Assembly (NCBI RefSeq): GCF_000613725.1
Contig: NZ_BAJN01000012.1
Coordinates: forward strand, 1-64,000
From: Hoylesella pleuritidis JCM 14110
GTDB lineage: Bacteria; Bacteroidota; Bacteroidia; Bacteroidales; Bacteroidaceae
Direction: 5' to 3'
DNA length: 64,000 bases
A program made the position numbers and the translations under genes. Below, in pieces: positions 54,855 through 63,309 of the stretch. Numbering within the stretch: the first letter of the stretch is position 1; each line of letters opens with the position of its first letter. The notes under the pieces were generated by a model. It was not told the origin of the DNA and did no database searches. It saw only the letters and a list, made by a program, of their open reading frames with translations.

Positions 54855-55997
54855 ATGTATCTTTATATCCTCATATTCGTTTTTGTCTTATTGGCATATT
54901 TGTTTACCTTTAAAAAGAGTGGCATCAGTAACAAACAACTTGCGTTATTGCTGGGAGGCTTGGCCGTATTTGTAGGAATTGCAGATATGCTCGGTGGCTT
55001 CGATAGGTATAGTTACGGTATGCTTTTCGATGATCTGGCAGATGGCATCCGAAACGAGGATAGTTTCTGGGACAGTATGATCATTCAAACATATCCGAAA
55101 GAGTTGGGGTATGTTGGTCTGAACTATCTGATTGCTACCTTTACAGCCAATCGATACATATTTATCTTTATCGTCACGCTGGTTATATATGCTCTATTTT
55201 ATAAATCTCTTATAGATTATACGGACAATTATCCTTTTGCCGTATTGTTGTTTTTGGGCTTGTTATTCTTTTTCTCTTTTACCTATTTAAGACAAATATT
55301 GGGAGTCGGTATAGCATGGATTTCTATTAAATATGTGTATGAACGTAAGTTATGGAGATTTCTGTTGATTATGTTTATCGCATTCCTGATGCATAATTCC
55401 GCTCTGATATTGGTGCCAGTATATTGGCTACCGATAAGAAAATTTAGCAAAGGAACCGTGCTGCTCGTGTTAGCTGTTTGTCTTGTTTTAGGTATTTCAG
55501 GTTTACCGAGCTCATTGTTCGAAATATATGGCTCCGCTTCGGATATGGAGATGAGGGCTTCCCGATATACAGAAGATATGGGATTTCGTGTAGCTTATTT
55601 TGTAGAAGCTGTGTTCTTCTTGTTCTTCATTCTAATCAATTATCACAAAATACCGAAAGAGCCTAAAAGAATCGTATTACTCAATGTTGCCCTGATGTTT
55701 TGTGCAATATTGCTTGTTTTCATAAAATCTGAGAATGGTGGACGCTTGGGATGGTACTATATGATTGGTATTATTTCCACATTGACTTATCTCGCTGTAG
55801 TCAAGCGGAACAGCCAGATTTATCGTTTCTCTATGATTATAGTTTCCGCTTTGCTTTTTCTTCGTATTCTGCTGCAATGGGACAGTATGCTTTATCCCTA
55901 TAAAACGTTCTTTACTAATGGGCATAGAGCAGGTGATCCCATATATGAAATGGACGAATATGATGAACAATACGATTTAGATAAATTTTATCGGTAA
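54855..55997 (+). CDS. wzy: EpsG/Wzy-type polysaccharide polymerase
   Basis: 380 residues with about ten membrane segments and an early periplasmic loop. The EpsG family pattern is present: PKELGYVGLNYLIATFTANR, SFTYLRQILGVGIAWISIKY and LMHNSALILVPVYWL. In Wzx/Wzy pathways this protein links repeat units on the periplasmic face. It sits among the glycosyltransferases, 5 nt after one and 1 nt before another, so it is co-transcribed. The assignment as polymerase combines family resemblance and context. Confidence 0.82.
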   Translation: MYLYILIFVFVLLAYLFTFKKSGISNKQLALLLGGLAVFVGIADMLGGFDRYSYGMLFDDLADGIRNEDSFWDSMIIQTYPKELGYVGLNYLIATFTANRYIFIFIVTLVIYALFYKSLIDYTDNYPFAVLLFLGLLFFFSFTYLRQILGVGIAWISIKYVYERKLWRFLLIMFIAFLMHNSALILVPVYWLPIRKFSKGTVLLVLAVCLVLGISGLPSSLFEIYGSASDMEMRASRYTEDMGFRVAYFVEAVFFLFFILINYHKIPKEPKRIVLLNVALMFCAILLVFIKSENGGRLGWYYMIGIISTLTYLAVVKRNSQIYRFSMIIVSALLFLRILLQWDSMLYPYKTFFTNGHRAGDPIYEMDEYDEQYDLDKFYR

Positions 55998-55998
55998 A

Positions 55999-56868
55999 AT
56001 GCAGATAACCGTATTTACCCCAACTTATAACAGAGCAAGTCTATTACCAGCATTATATCAAAGCCTTTGTCGGCAGATATTTTCCGATTTCGAATGGCTT
56101 ATTGTCGATGATGGTTCGGAAGACGATACAGAGAAAGTTGTCGGAGCTTTCGTTGAAGAGCATAAGATTCCGGTCCGGTATATCAGACAGGAAAATAGAG
56201 GAAAGCATGCAGCCATAAATTTAGGGGCGGATGAGGCGCAAGGAGAGTTGTTTTTCATTGTCGATAGTGACGATAGTCTACCCCGGAATTCTTTGGAAAT
56301 AATCGATCGTTTTTATTCTCAAATTGCGAATGACGTCTCGTTCGGAGGAGTTTGTGGATATATGTCTCATCACGATGGCACGGTTATAGGTCGTGGAAAC
56401 GAGGATGAAATTCTTGACGCCAGTTCTGTCGATCTGCGATATAAATACAATGTTGTCGGTGATATGGCAGAGGTTTTCAGAACAGAAGTCATAAGAAAGT
56501 TTCCTTTTCCAGTGATTCAGGGTGAGAAATTTTGTCCGGAAGTGTTGATATGGAACAGAATATCTAAGGAATACAGATTGCGTGTTTTTAAGCAAGTAAT
56601 ATATTATCGGGATTATTTGCAAGGCGGTCTCACCTCTAAGATGACAGAAATAAGGATGAAAAGTCCTATTGCATCTATGATGTGCTATGCAGAAATGAAT
56701 GCTTTGGATATTCCTTTTAAGGATAAATTGAAGGCGGCTGTCAATTATTGGCGTTTCTGGTTCTGTTCGAAAGCGGGAGATAAACCCAAGATAGGTAAGT
56801 CGTGGAGATGGATTAAATTCTTTGGATGGCTAATGTATAAGAGAGATTTAAGTCAATGCAAAAAGTAA
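55999..56868 (+). CDS. glycosyltransferase family 2
   Basis: 289 residues. GT-A fold with ITVFTPTYNRASLLPALYQS, WLIVDDGSEDDTEKVV and FFIVDSDDSLPRNSLEII (DxD). GGVCGYM and an acceptor region with GDMAEVFRTEVIRKFPFPV, then EKFCPEVLIWNRIS follow. It resembles transferases that add Gal/GalNAc-like sugars in O-antigen and capsule loci, but specificity is not readable. It begins 1 nt after the polymerase stop. Confidence 0.9.
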   Translation: MQITVFTPTYNRASLLPALYQSLCRQIFSDFEWLIVDDGSEDDTEKVVGAFVEEHKIPVRYIRQENRGKHAAINLGADEAQGELFFIVDSDDSLPRNSLEIIDRFYSQIANDVSFGGVCGYMSHHDGTVIGRGNEDEILDASSVDLRYKYNVVGDMAEVFRTEVIRKFPFPVIQGEKFCPEVLIWNRISKEYRLRVFKQVIYYRDYLQGGLTSKMTEIRMKSPIASMMCYAEMNALDIPFKDKLKAAVNYWRFWFCSKAGDKPKIGKSWRWIKFFGWLMYKRDLSQCKK

Positions 56869-56922
56869 CATACGGTAGGATGTTATGTAAAAACGACATC
56901 TTAGGAAGAACGATTTGACATT

Positions 56923-58026
56923 ATGAAGATACTGTACGTTATAACATCTCTCTTGATGGGAGGAGCCGAAAAGCTTGTGGTGGATATGATACCACGCTTG
57001 AAAGCTGATGGACACACCGTAGATTTGGCGGTCTTTAACGGAGAAGATACGCCGCTGATGCGGAAATTATGCGTCGAAGTTCCCGAAGTCAAGATATATA
57101 AGCTTGGCCACGGATATTATAATCCGCTGTATATATTGAAGCTGGTTAAGATTATGAGACAGTATGACATCGTGCATACGCATAACTCTTCACCTCAATT
57201 ATTTGTAGCAATTGCGAGTGTGGTATGCTCGGTGGAGTTATGCTCCACCGAGCATACCACTTCCAACCGCAAACGCGGTTGGAAGTGGTATGCCCCCGTT
57301 GAAAGTTGGATGTACGATCGATACGATCGTGTGATCTGTATCAGCAAGATTGCAGAACAGAAGTTGCGGGAATATATGGGGGGAGCATGGCTTGATGACA
57401 AATCGGAGAAATATAATCGTATCTTGACCATCAACAACGGAGTGGATGTGGAAGCAATCCGTAATGCACAAGCTGATCAGGCGTTGGTGCAAGCTAAGGA
57501 ACATCGGACTGCAATCTTGATGGTGGCCGGGTTTCGTGAAGCTAAGGATCAAGACACGCTTATCAGGGCCTTGCGTCTTTTAGGTGAGCAGTATGAAGTC
57601 TGGTTTGCAGGTATTGGTGTGAGAATGGATCTTGTCAAAGAGCTGGTCCGGGAACTCCACGTGGAAAGTCGGGTAAGATTCCTTGGATTGAGAACAGACA
57701 TCCCTAATGTCTTAAAGGCTGCGGATATTATTGTGATGTCCTCCCATTGGGAGGGATTGTCACTTTCTAATGTAGAAGGAATGTCGGCAGGCAAACCTTT
57801 CATTGCCAGTGATGTGAATGGGCTACGCGAAGTAACGAAAGGATATGGACTTTTGTTTCCGAACGAAGATGAGGAAGCTTTAGCCGGGATGATTCGTAGA
57901 TTGCACGACGATGTCGATTTTTATCAAGAAGTGGCGGAGCGATGTTATCTGCGAGCAAAGGAGTTTGATATCGGGCAGATGGTAGATGGCTATGAACAGG
58001 TTTATCTACAACTCTTGGAAAATTAA
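56923..58026 (+). CDS. glycosyltransferase family 4
   Basis: 367 residues, GT-B fold. The N-terminal half has ILYVITSLLMGGAEKLVVDM and VHTHNSSPQLFVAIASVVCS, then TEHTTSNRKRGWKWYAPVES. The C-terminal half has ILMVAGFREAKDQDTLIRAL, VRFLGLRTDIPNVLKAADI and the donor site MSSHWEGLSLSNVEGMSAGKP (E-x7-E). The coding stretch for residues about 99-124 is an unusual double inverted repeat (57220-57293), yet the encoded residues fit the family. It is the last gene of the transferase run before the VirE-like gene. Confidence 0.9.
   Translation: MKILYVITSLLMGGAEKLVVDMIPRLKADGHTVDLAVFNGEDTPLMRKLCVEVPEVKIYKLGHGYYNPLYILKLVKIMRQYDIVHTHNSSPQLFVAIASVVCSVELCSTEHTTSNRKRGWKWYAPVESWMYDRYDRVICISKIAEQKLREYMGGAWLDDKSEKYNRILTINNGVDVEAIRNAQADQALVQAKEHRTAILMVAGFREAKDQDTLIRALRLLGEQYEVWFAGIGVRMDLVKELVRELHVESRVRFLGLRTDIPNVLKAADIIVMSSHWEGLSLSNVEGMSAGKPFIASDVNGLREVTKGYGLLFPNEDEEALAGMIRRLHDDVDFYQEVAERCYLRAKEFDIGQMVDGYEQVYLQLLEN
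57220..57293. repeat. two overlapping perfect inverted repeats inside a glycosyltransferase gene
   Basis: Hairpin 1: an 18-bp arm 57220-57237 with 57243-57260, loop of 5. Hairpin 2: a 19-bp arm 57252-57270 with 57275-57293, loop AAAC. They share the segment GCATACCAC (57252-57260), so only one can form at a time. Confidence 0.85.
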
Positions 58027-58129
58027 AGGCTGATTTTATATACATATTATACATTCATCAATAAGGCGTTGATTTATAAGTAATTAAGGGGGTGAATGAA
58101 AAATAACACTTAATACATCTATATACACA

Positions 58130-59991
58130 ATGACGAAAGTAACACTTATTCGGAAAGGCCAGAGAATCCCGACTTATATCCGTATAGATCTGAAAAGTCT
58201 ATACCAAGACATTCGTTCGGGAGCTTATCTTAATATGGTTGAGCAGGTGAGGGAAGACTATCCTCTCACGCTGCTTCATAATGGTTGGAAGCTGACAGAT
58301 ATGGAACGGCTGGATAAAGTACCCCGTATCTGTTTTGCCTGTGAATGGCGTAAAAAGAGAAATCAGGCTTCTATTGATGCATTCAATGGATTGATTTTAT
58401 TGGAAATCAATAGTTTGGCTGATATGGATGATGTGCAGAGTATTCGTACAAAAGCGGCGCAGATTCCTTATTCGCTGTTGACTTTTATTGGTGCGACGGA
58501 ACATTCCGTTAAGATCATCTGTCAGGCACAGCGTCCTGACGGTTCGTTGCCGGCGACCCGGGAAGAGCGTGAAACATTTTTGGTTGAAGCTTACGACAAG
58601 TTGCATTATATTTACAGCACCCAGTTGCAGATGACGGTGGATAATATTAAGCCGCAATTAGACTCTTCCTGCTATGTCTCTGTTGATGAGGGGGCTATAC
58701 TAACGGATAATGCCGTTCCGATCATCGTAACCGTAGCACCCCGCACCCCGCACTTGCACCATACTGAAATGAAAGTAAGCAGTAAGGAACTTCCATTATT
58801 TAAGGATAGGGGAGAAGCTGAAACTCAGCGATTATTATTCCATTATTGTTTGTTGGATGCGTTGAATGATACGCGTCTTGAAAAAGGTGACGATGCAGAA
58901 GAGAAAGTGTTGAATGTCTTGGCCAAATATTGCTGTGAGTCGGGATTGCCGATGGCAATGTGTATGAGGCTGATCAAGTATAATCCGGACTATGGACGTG
59001 ATGATTTGCTCGTGGAAAATATCTTCACTGCGGTTTATCATAAAAAGCTCATCAAGATATATCCCTATTTATGATCCGATTGATGACTATCTCTCTCATC
59101 TTCCTAAATGGGATGGGGGCGAGCGGGTGGAAGAGTTAGCGAAAAGAATACCTACTGACAATGGAAATTTTGCGCATTGTTTTCATATTTGGATGTTATC
59201 GATGGTAGCCCATTGGATGGGGCGGATGTCGAGTCAGGCCAATGCTCTCGTACCTTTGCTGATCGGTTCACAAGGATGCGGCAAGAGTTCTTTCTGCGCA
59301 GCTTTGCTGCCCGACGAACTTCAACCTTATTATAACGATCGCATTGATTTTCGCAATGAAACTTCGATGCTGATGGGACTTACCAATTTTGCGTTGATCA
59401 ACATTGATGAGTTCGACTCGGTGAGTCGGGGTAAGCAGCCGCTGTTGAAATATCTTATCTCTACTCCGGCTGTCAAAATGCGAATGCCCTATCAGACGAG
59501 TATCTCAAATCGCCGTTGCTATGCCAGTTTTATTGCTACGACTAATAGCCGAAAGCCATTAAAGGATCTGACGGGGAGCCGGAGGTTTCTGTGTGTAGAG
59601 ATCAATGGAAATATTGATTTTCTTTCTCCAATTGATTATGGTCAATTGTATGCACAGTTGGTAGAAGAGATTGCTGCGGGGGCCCGCTTCTATTTTAATG
59701 AAGAGGAGACACGTGGATAATGGAAATGAATCAGCGCGTTTCGTTGACATTGATGATTTAGAGTTGCTGATTGACAGTCTGTTCCGTAAACCCAATGGGA
59801 CGGATGATTTCAAAGAAGTGTCATTGCCGGAAGTCGTTGAGCTTCTCAAACCGTATGATAAGCAACTGCGAGGTAATCGCCAAGACCTGATCAGAATCGG
59901 TCGAATCCTCCGGATGAAAGGATTTGAAGTAAAGCGTACAGCCACGGGTATGAAATATAAGGTGATTAACGGTGAATCGGTGGCCATTTAA
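58130..59991 (+). pseudogene. VirE/BT4734-like primase-helicase-type protein, broken by two frameshifts
   Basis: Three frames follow each other. 58130-59074 encodes a BT4734-like N-terminal domain (RIPTYIRIDLKSLYQDIRSG; a PrimPol-like fold is likely). The second covers about 59050-59720 and carries the VirE/VapE P-loop ATPase: Walker A LIGSQGCGKSSFCAAL, Walker B ALINIDEFDS, and TGSRRFLCVEI. The third runs to 59991 with a C-terminal DNA-binding-like tail (KEVSLPEVVELLKPYDKQLR). One base too many in the A5 run at 59042-59046 and another near 59706-59716 would explain the breaks; corrected length is about 619 residues. Such genes are common in Bacteroides, often beside capsule loci or on mobile DNA; their role is unknown. 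Confidence 0.8.
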
Positions 59992-60023
59992 CCGCTTTTT
60001 GGCAGGTGATTAACGGTTAAATG
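59963..60023. repeat. palindromic TAACGGTTAAA repeat, site E
   Basis: GTGATTAACGGTGAATCGG, GGCCATTTAACCGCTTTTTGG, then GGTGATTAACGGTTAAATG. It begins inside the last codons of the VirE-like gene and supplies its stop codon, then faces the following glycosyltransferase. Confidence 0.65.
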
Positions 60024-60113
60024 TAGTATGGATGTATATATATAGCATTGCGTAAAGTGCTGAATTACAATGCACTTTTTGTTAAATGTAGGTGTGTAGG
60101 AGAATTTGGATTT

Positions 60114-61264
60114 ATGGATTATAATAAGAAAAATATCTTACATGTAGTAAACATTTATTTCGTAATACCTTATTTTATAGGCGGCCAGTTCAGGTATTTC
60201 CGCCAAAAGGGATACAATCTGCATGTGGTATGTTCCCCGAGTTGTTATCTGAAAGACTATGCCAAGGAGCAGAATTTCGATTATCGGGAGATACCGGTAC
60301 TGCGGTCGATCGCTCCGTTACAGGACATTAAGTCTATTATACATATCTGTCGATACATCAAGGAGAAGGACATCGGCATCGTAGTAGGGCATACCCCCAA
60401 GGAGGATTGCTTGCTATGCTTGCCGGATGGCTGATGCGTGTGCCGCAACGCATCTATTTTCGCCACGGGCTGGTATACCAGACGGCGAAAGGGCTCAAGC
60501 GATTTATCTTGATAACGGTAGATCGAATAGCCTCGCGCTTGGCAACAAAGATTGTTTGTGTTAGTCCCTCAGTTTTGCAGCATAGTATAGAAGACCGCTT
60601 GGCACCTGCACGCAAGCAGCTTATTTTGGGCAAAGGCACCTGCTCGGGTATCGATACGCAGGGCAAATTCAATCCTGCAAATATAAACGCTCGTAAACTG
60701 TCGGAGATGAAAAGACAGTGGGGAATAGCCGAAAGCGATTGGGTTATAGGCTATACAGGCCGACTTGTGAGAGATAAAGGTATTATCGAACTGGTTGAGG
60801 CTTTCAGAATACTGAAAGAGTATGATCCTCGTTTCAAGCTTCTGTTGGTGGGTATGTTCGAGATAAGGGATGCCCTACCCGAAGATGTGCAGCAGGATAT
60901 CAGGAATGATCCGCAGATTGTGTGGACTGATTTCCAGAATGTAGATATGGAATACTTTTATTCTATGATGAACGTCTATGTGCTTGCGAGCTATAGAGAG
61001 GGCTTCCCAACGGGTGTACTCGAGGCTCAATCGATGGAAGTTCCTGTGGTTACAACCAGAGTAACGGGCTGTTGCGACTCGATACAAGAAGGGGTGACGG
61101 GTTTATTTGTACAACATAATGCTCGCGAGTTGGCAGCCTGCGTTTTTAAAATACGCGACGGAAAGACTGAAATATCGGGAGCCCAGGCGCGCGCCTGGGT
61201 GGTAGACAATTTCGATAACCTGAAAGTATGGCGAGAAATCGAGAAGTTATTCGAAGATAAATAA
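60114..61264 (+). pseudogene. glycosyltransferase family 4, split by a one-base frameshift
   Basis: The first frame (60114-60434) gives the N-terminal GT-B start ILHVVNIYFVIPYFIGGQFR and IGIVVGHTPKE. The second (to 61264) continues LAMLAGWLMRVPQRIYFRHG, TKIVCVSPSVLQHSI, VIGYTGRLVRDKGIIELVEA and NVYVLASYREGFPTGVLEAQ. At 60399-60407 AAGGAGGATT reads as KED; one more G would give PKGGLLAMLAG and rejoin the frames, about 383 residues. It is WbpL-cluster-like in context: an epimerase and initiating transferase follow. The start at 60114 (MDYNKKNI) is preferred over an in-frame start at 60048. Confidence 0.82.
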
Positions 61265-61335
61265 GCGGTTTTTGAAATTAGCAGGGGGTAACTCTTTAAA
61301 TTCCCTGAACTTCTTAGATATATACAACTATAAAA

Positions 61336-62268
61336 ATGAAGATATTGATAACCGGTGTCCGCGGCTTTGTAGGGAAAAATTTAGTACCTGCCTTGTCTGC
61401 CCACCACACCGTATATGGCCTTGGAAGAACCGTAGAAACAGTGGCCGGTATAGAGAGAATGTACACTTGGGAGGATTTAGATCGTGGTGCAGTGCCCGAA
61501 GTAGATGCCATTATCCACCTTGCAGGCAAGGCCCACGATACGAAGAAGCAGACCGGAGCTGAAGTCTATTTTGTCGTAAACCGTGATCTGACCATCAAAG
61601 TGTATGATTACTTTCTGCATTCTGCATCCCGAAAGTTTATCTTTTTCAGTTCTGTGAAGGCTGTTGCCGACTTTGTAAACGGTACTGTGCTCACGGAAGA
61701 TGCGGTGCCTAAGTCCGTGGGAGCCTACGGCGAGAGCAAGATAGAGGCCGAAACGTATATTCTTGGCCATCCTTGTGAAGGTAAAGATGTGTACATCTTA
61801 CGCCCCTGTATGATGCACGGACCGGGCAACAAGGGCAATCTTAACCTGCTTTACAAAGTTGTTCGTAAAGGCATTCCGTGGCCTTTGGGAGCTTTTGAGA
61901 ACCATCGTTCCTTTGCTTCTATCGGCAATGTGTGCTACGTGGTGTGCCGTTTGTTAGAAGAACAGATACCGAGCGGCGTCTATAACTTGGCCGATGATGA
62001 GCCCGTTTCTACCAACGAATTGATTTCGATTATCTGTGAAGTATTGGGAAAACAGGCTTGTATTCTCAATATACCCCCTTTGTTGATGAAGAGCGCTGCG
62101 AGGATAGGCGACTTGCTCCATCTGCCTCTCAACACTGAGCGAATAGAGAAACTGACGGAGAATTACGTTGTTTCGAATACAAGGATTAAAAGTGCACTCG
62201 GTATAGAGGTTATGCCAACCGCAGTGAAAGTCGGCTTGAGAGGAACCATCGAGTCGTTTAACAAATAA
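61336..62268 (+). CDS. NAD-dependent sugar epimerase/dehydratase
   Basis: 310 residues of the extended SDR family: NAD-binding TGVRGFVGKNL (6-16), IIHLAGKAHDT, FIFFSSVKAV and the catalytic YGESK with Tyr near residue 134. Similar enzymes (WbpK/FnlB-like) precede the initiating transferase in many Bacteroides capsule loci and reduce a 4-keto sugar such as that of FucNAc or QuiNAc precursors. The exact reaction is unknown. It lies 8 nt before the transferase gene. Confidence 0.87.
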   Translation: MKILITGVRGFVGKNLVPALSAHHTVYGLGRTVETVAGIERMYTWEDLDRGAVPEVDAIIHLAGKAHDTKKQTGAEVYFVVNRDLTIKVYDYFLHSASRKFIFFSSVKAVADFVNGTVLTEDAVPKSVGAYGESKIEAETYILGHPCEGKDVYILRPCMMHGPGNKGNLNLLYKVVRKGIPWPLGAFENHRSFASIGNVCYVVCRLLEEQIPSGVYNLADDEPVSTNELISIICEVLGKQACILNIPPLLMKSAARIGDLLHLPLNTERIEKLTENYVVSNTRIKSALGIEVMPTAVKVGLRGTIESFNK

Positions 62269-62275
62269 ATCTGCT

Positions 62276-63223
62276 ATGTCCTATATCGTTATTGCACTGC
62301 TCCTTCTGGCGCTTGAATTACTTTATTTCAAGGTAGCCCGTCGGTATAATATCGTTGATAGACCTTCGGAGCGCGGATCGTCTAAAAACATAACCCTGAG
62401 AGGTGGCGGCATCGTGTTCTTCTTCGGAGCTCTTGCCAGCTTTGTTTATTCGGGTTGGCAGTATCCGTGGTTCATTGCAGGACTTACGCTGGTGTCGGTC
62501 GTCAGCTTTTGGGATGATATTTGCTCGTTGAGTCCGCGGATCCGATTGCTGATACATTTCACGGCCATGCTTCTGATGTTCTATCAGTTAGACCTGTTTA
62601 CGGCTGACCGTTGGTGGATGATTGCCGTTGCACTCGTGGTATGTACCGGGGCAATGAATATTTTCAACTTTATGGATGGCATCAATGGCATCACCGGAGG
62701 CTATGCATTGGTCGTTTTAGCAGCCTTAGGCTATGTAGATATGCGGGTTACGCAGTTCGTAGACGTCCGTTTTATCCTGATTACAGCCATCGCAGTTGCT
62801 GTGTTTTGCTTCTTTAATTTCAGAACTAAAGCTCGGTGTTTCGCCGGTGACATCGGTGCCGTGGGCATTGCATTCATCTTACTTTTCTATATCGGATGTT
62901 TGGTTCTGCACACACATGATCTCTCGTGGTTCGCTTTTCTTGCCGTGTACGGCGTAGACGGCAGTCTTACAATTATCCATCGTTTGCTGTTGCACGAGAA
63001 CATATCCCTCCCGCACAGAAAACATACTTATCAAATTATGGCCAACGAACTGCACATTCCGCATATTGTAGTTTCGGTAATCTATATGTCTATGCAAGGA
63101 ATAGCCTGTATCTGTTTCCTTCTTAGTCCGGGATATTCTGCTTTCCTGCTGATTGTAGCGACACTTGTTGTTATGTATATCTTGTTTATGAAGAAATATT
63201 TCCATCTTCATCAGGTAAATTAG
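62276..63223 (+). CDS. undecaprenyl-phosphate sugar-1-phosphate transferase (WecA/WbpL family)
   Basis: 315 residues with about ten membrane helices. Loop motifs of the polyprenyl-phosphate HexNAc-1-P transferase family are present: RYNIVDRPSERGSSKNITLR, SFWDDICSLSPRIRLLIHF, NIFNFMDGINGITGGYAL (DxxN region near residue 132), and the HR-type loop VDGSLTIIHRLLLHENISLP with HRKHTYQ. It starts assembly by transferring a HexNAc-1-phosphate such as FucNAc or QuiNAc to the lipid carrier. It works with the epimerase just upstream. Confidence 0.9.
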   Translation: MSYIVIALLLLALELLYFKVARRYNIVDRPSERGSSKNITLRGGGIVFFFGALASFVYSGWQYPWFIAGLTLVSVVSFWDDICSLSPRIRLLIHFTAMLLMFYQLDLFTADRWWMIAVALVVCTGAMNIFNFMDGINGITGGYALVVLAALGYVDMRVTQFVDVRFILITAIAVAVFCFFNFRTKARCFAGDIGAVGIAFILLFYIGCLVLHTHDLSWFAFLAVYGVDGSLTIIHRLLLHENISLPHRKHTYQIMANELHIPHIVVSVIYMSMQGIACICFLLSPGYSAFLLIVATLVVMYILFMKKYFHLHQVN

Positions 63224-63252
63224 CGACAGAAAGAATAATTTTTAAGCTGATA

Positions 63253-63284
63253 TTTGATATTATCCTAAAAAATCTTTAACTTTG
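63253..63284 (+). promoter_or_regulatory. promoter of the CapD/WbpM-type gene
   Basis: TTTG at 63253-63256, 20-nt spacer, TAACTTTG at 63277-63284, 25 nt before the ATG at 63310. A separate promoter within the locus. Confidence 0.75.
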
Positions 63285-63309
63285 CTTTGTTTTAATAAAG
63301 AAGAGTGTT

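Noticed and set aside
61272-61562. Forward open frame of 96 codons starting before the epimerase gene
   Set aside because: It overlaps the epimerase in another frame and its translation is rich in Arg/Cys/Pro without family resemblance.
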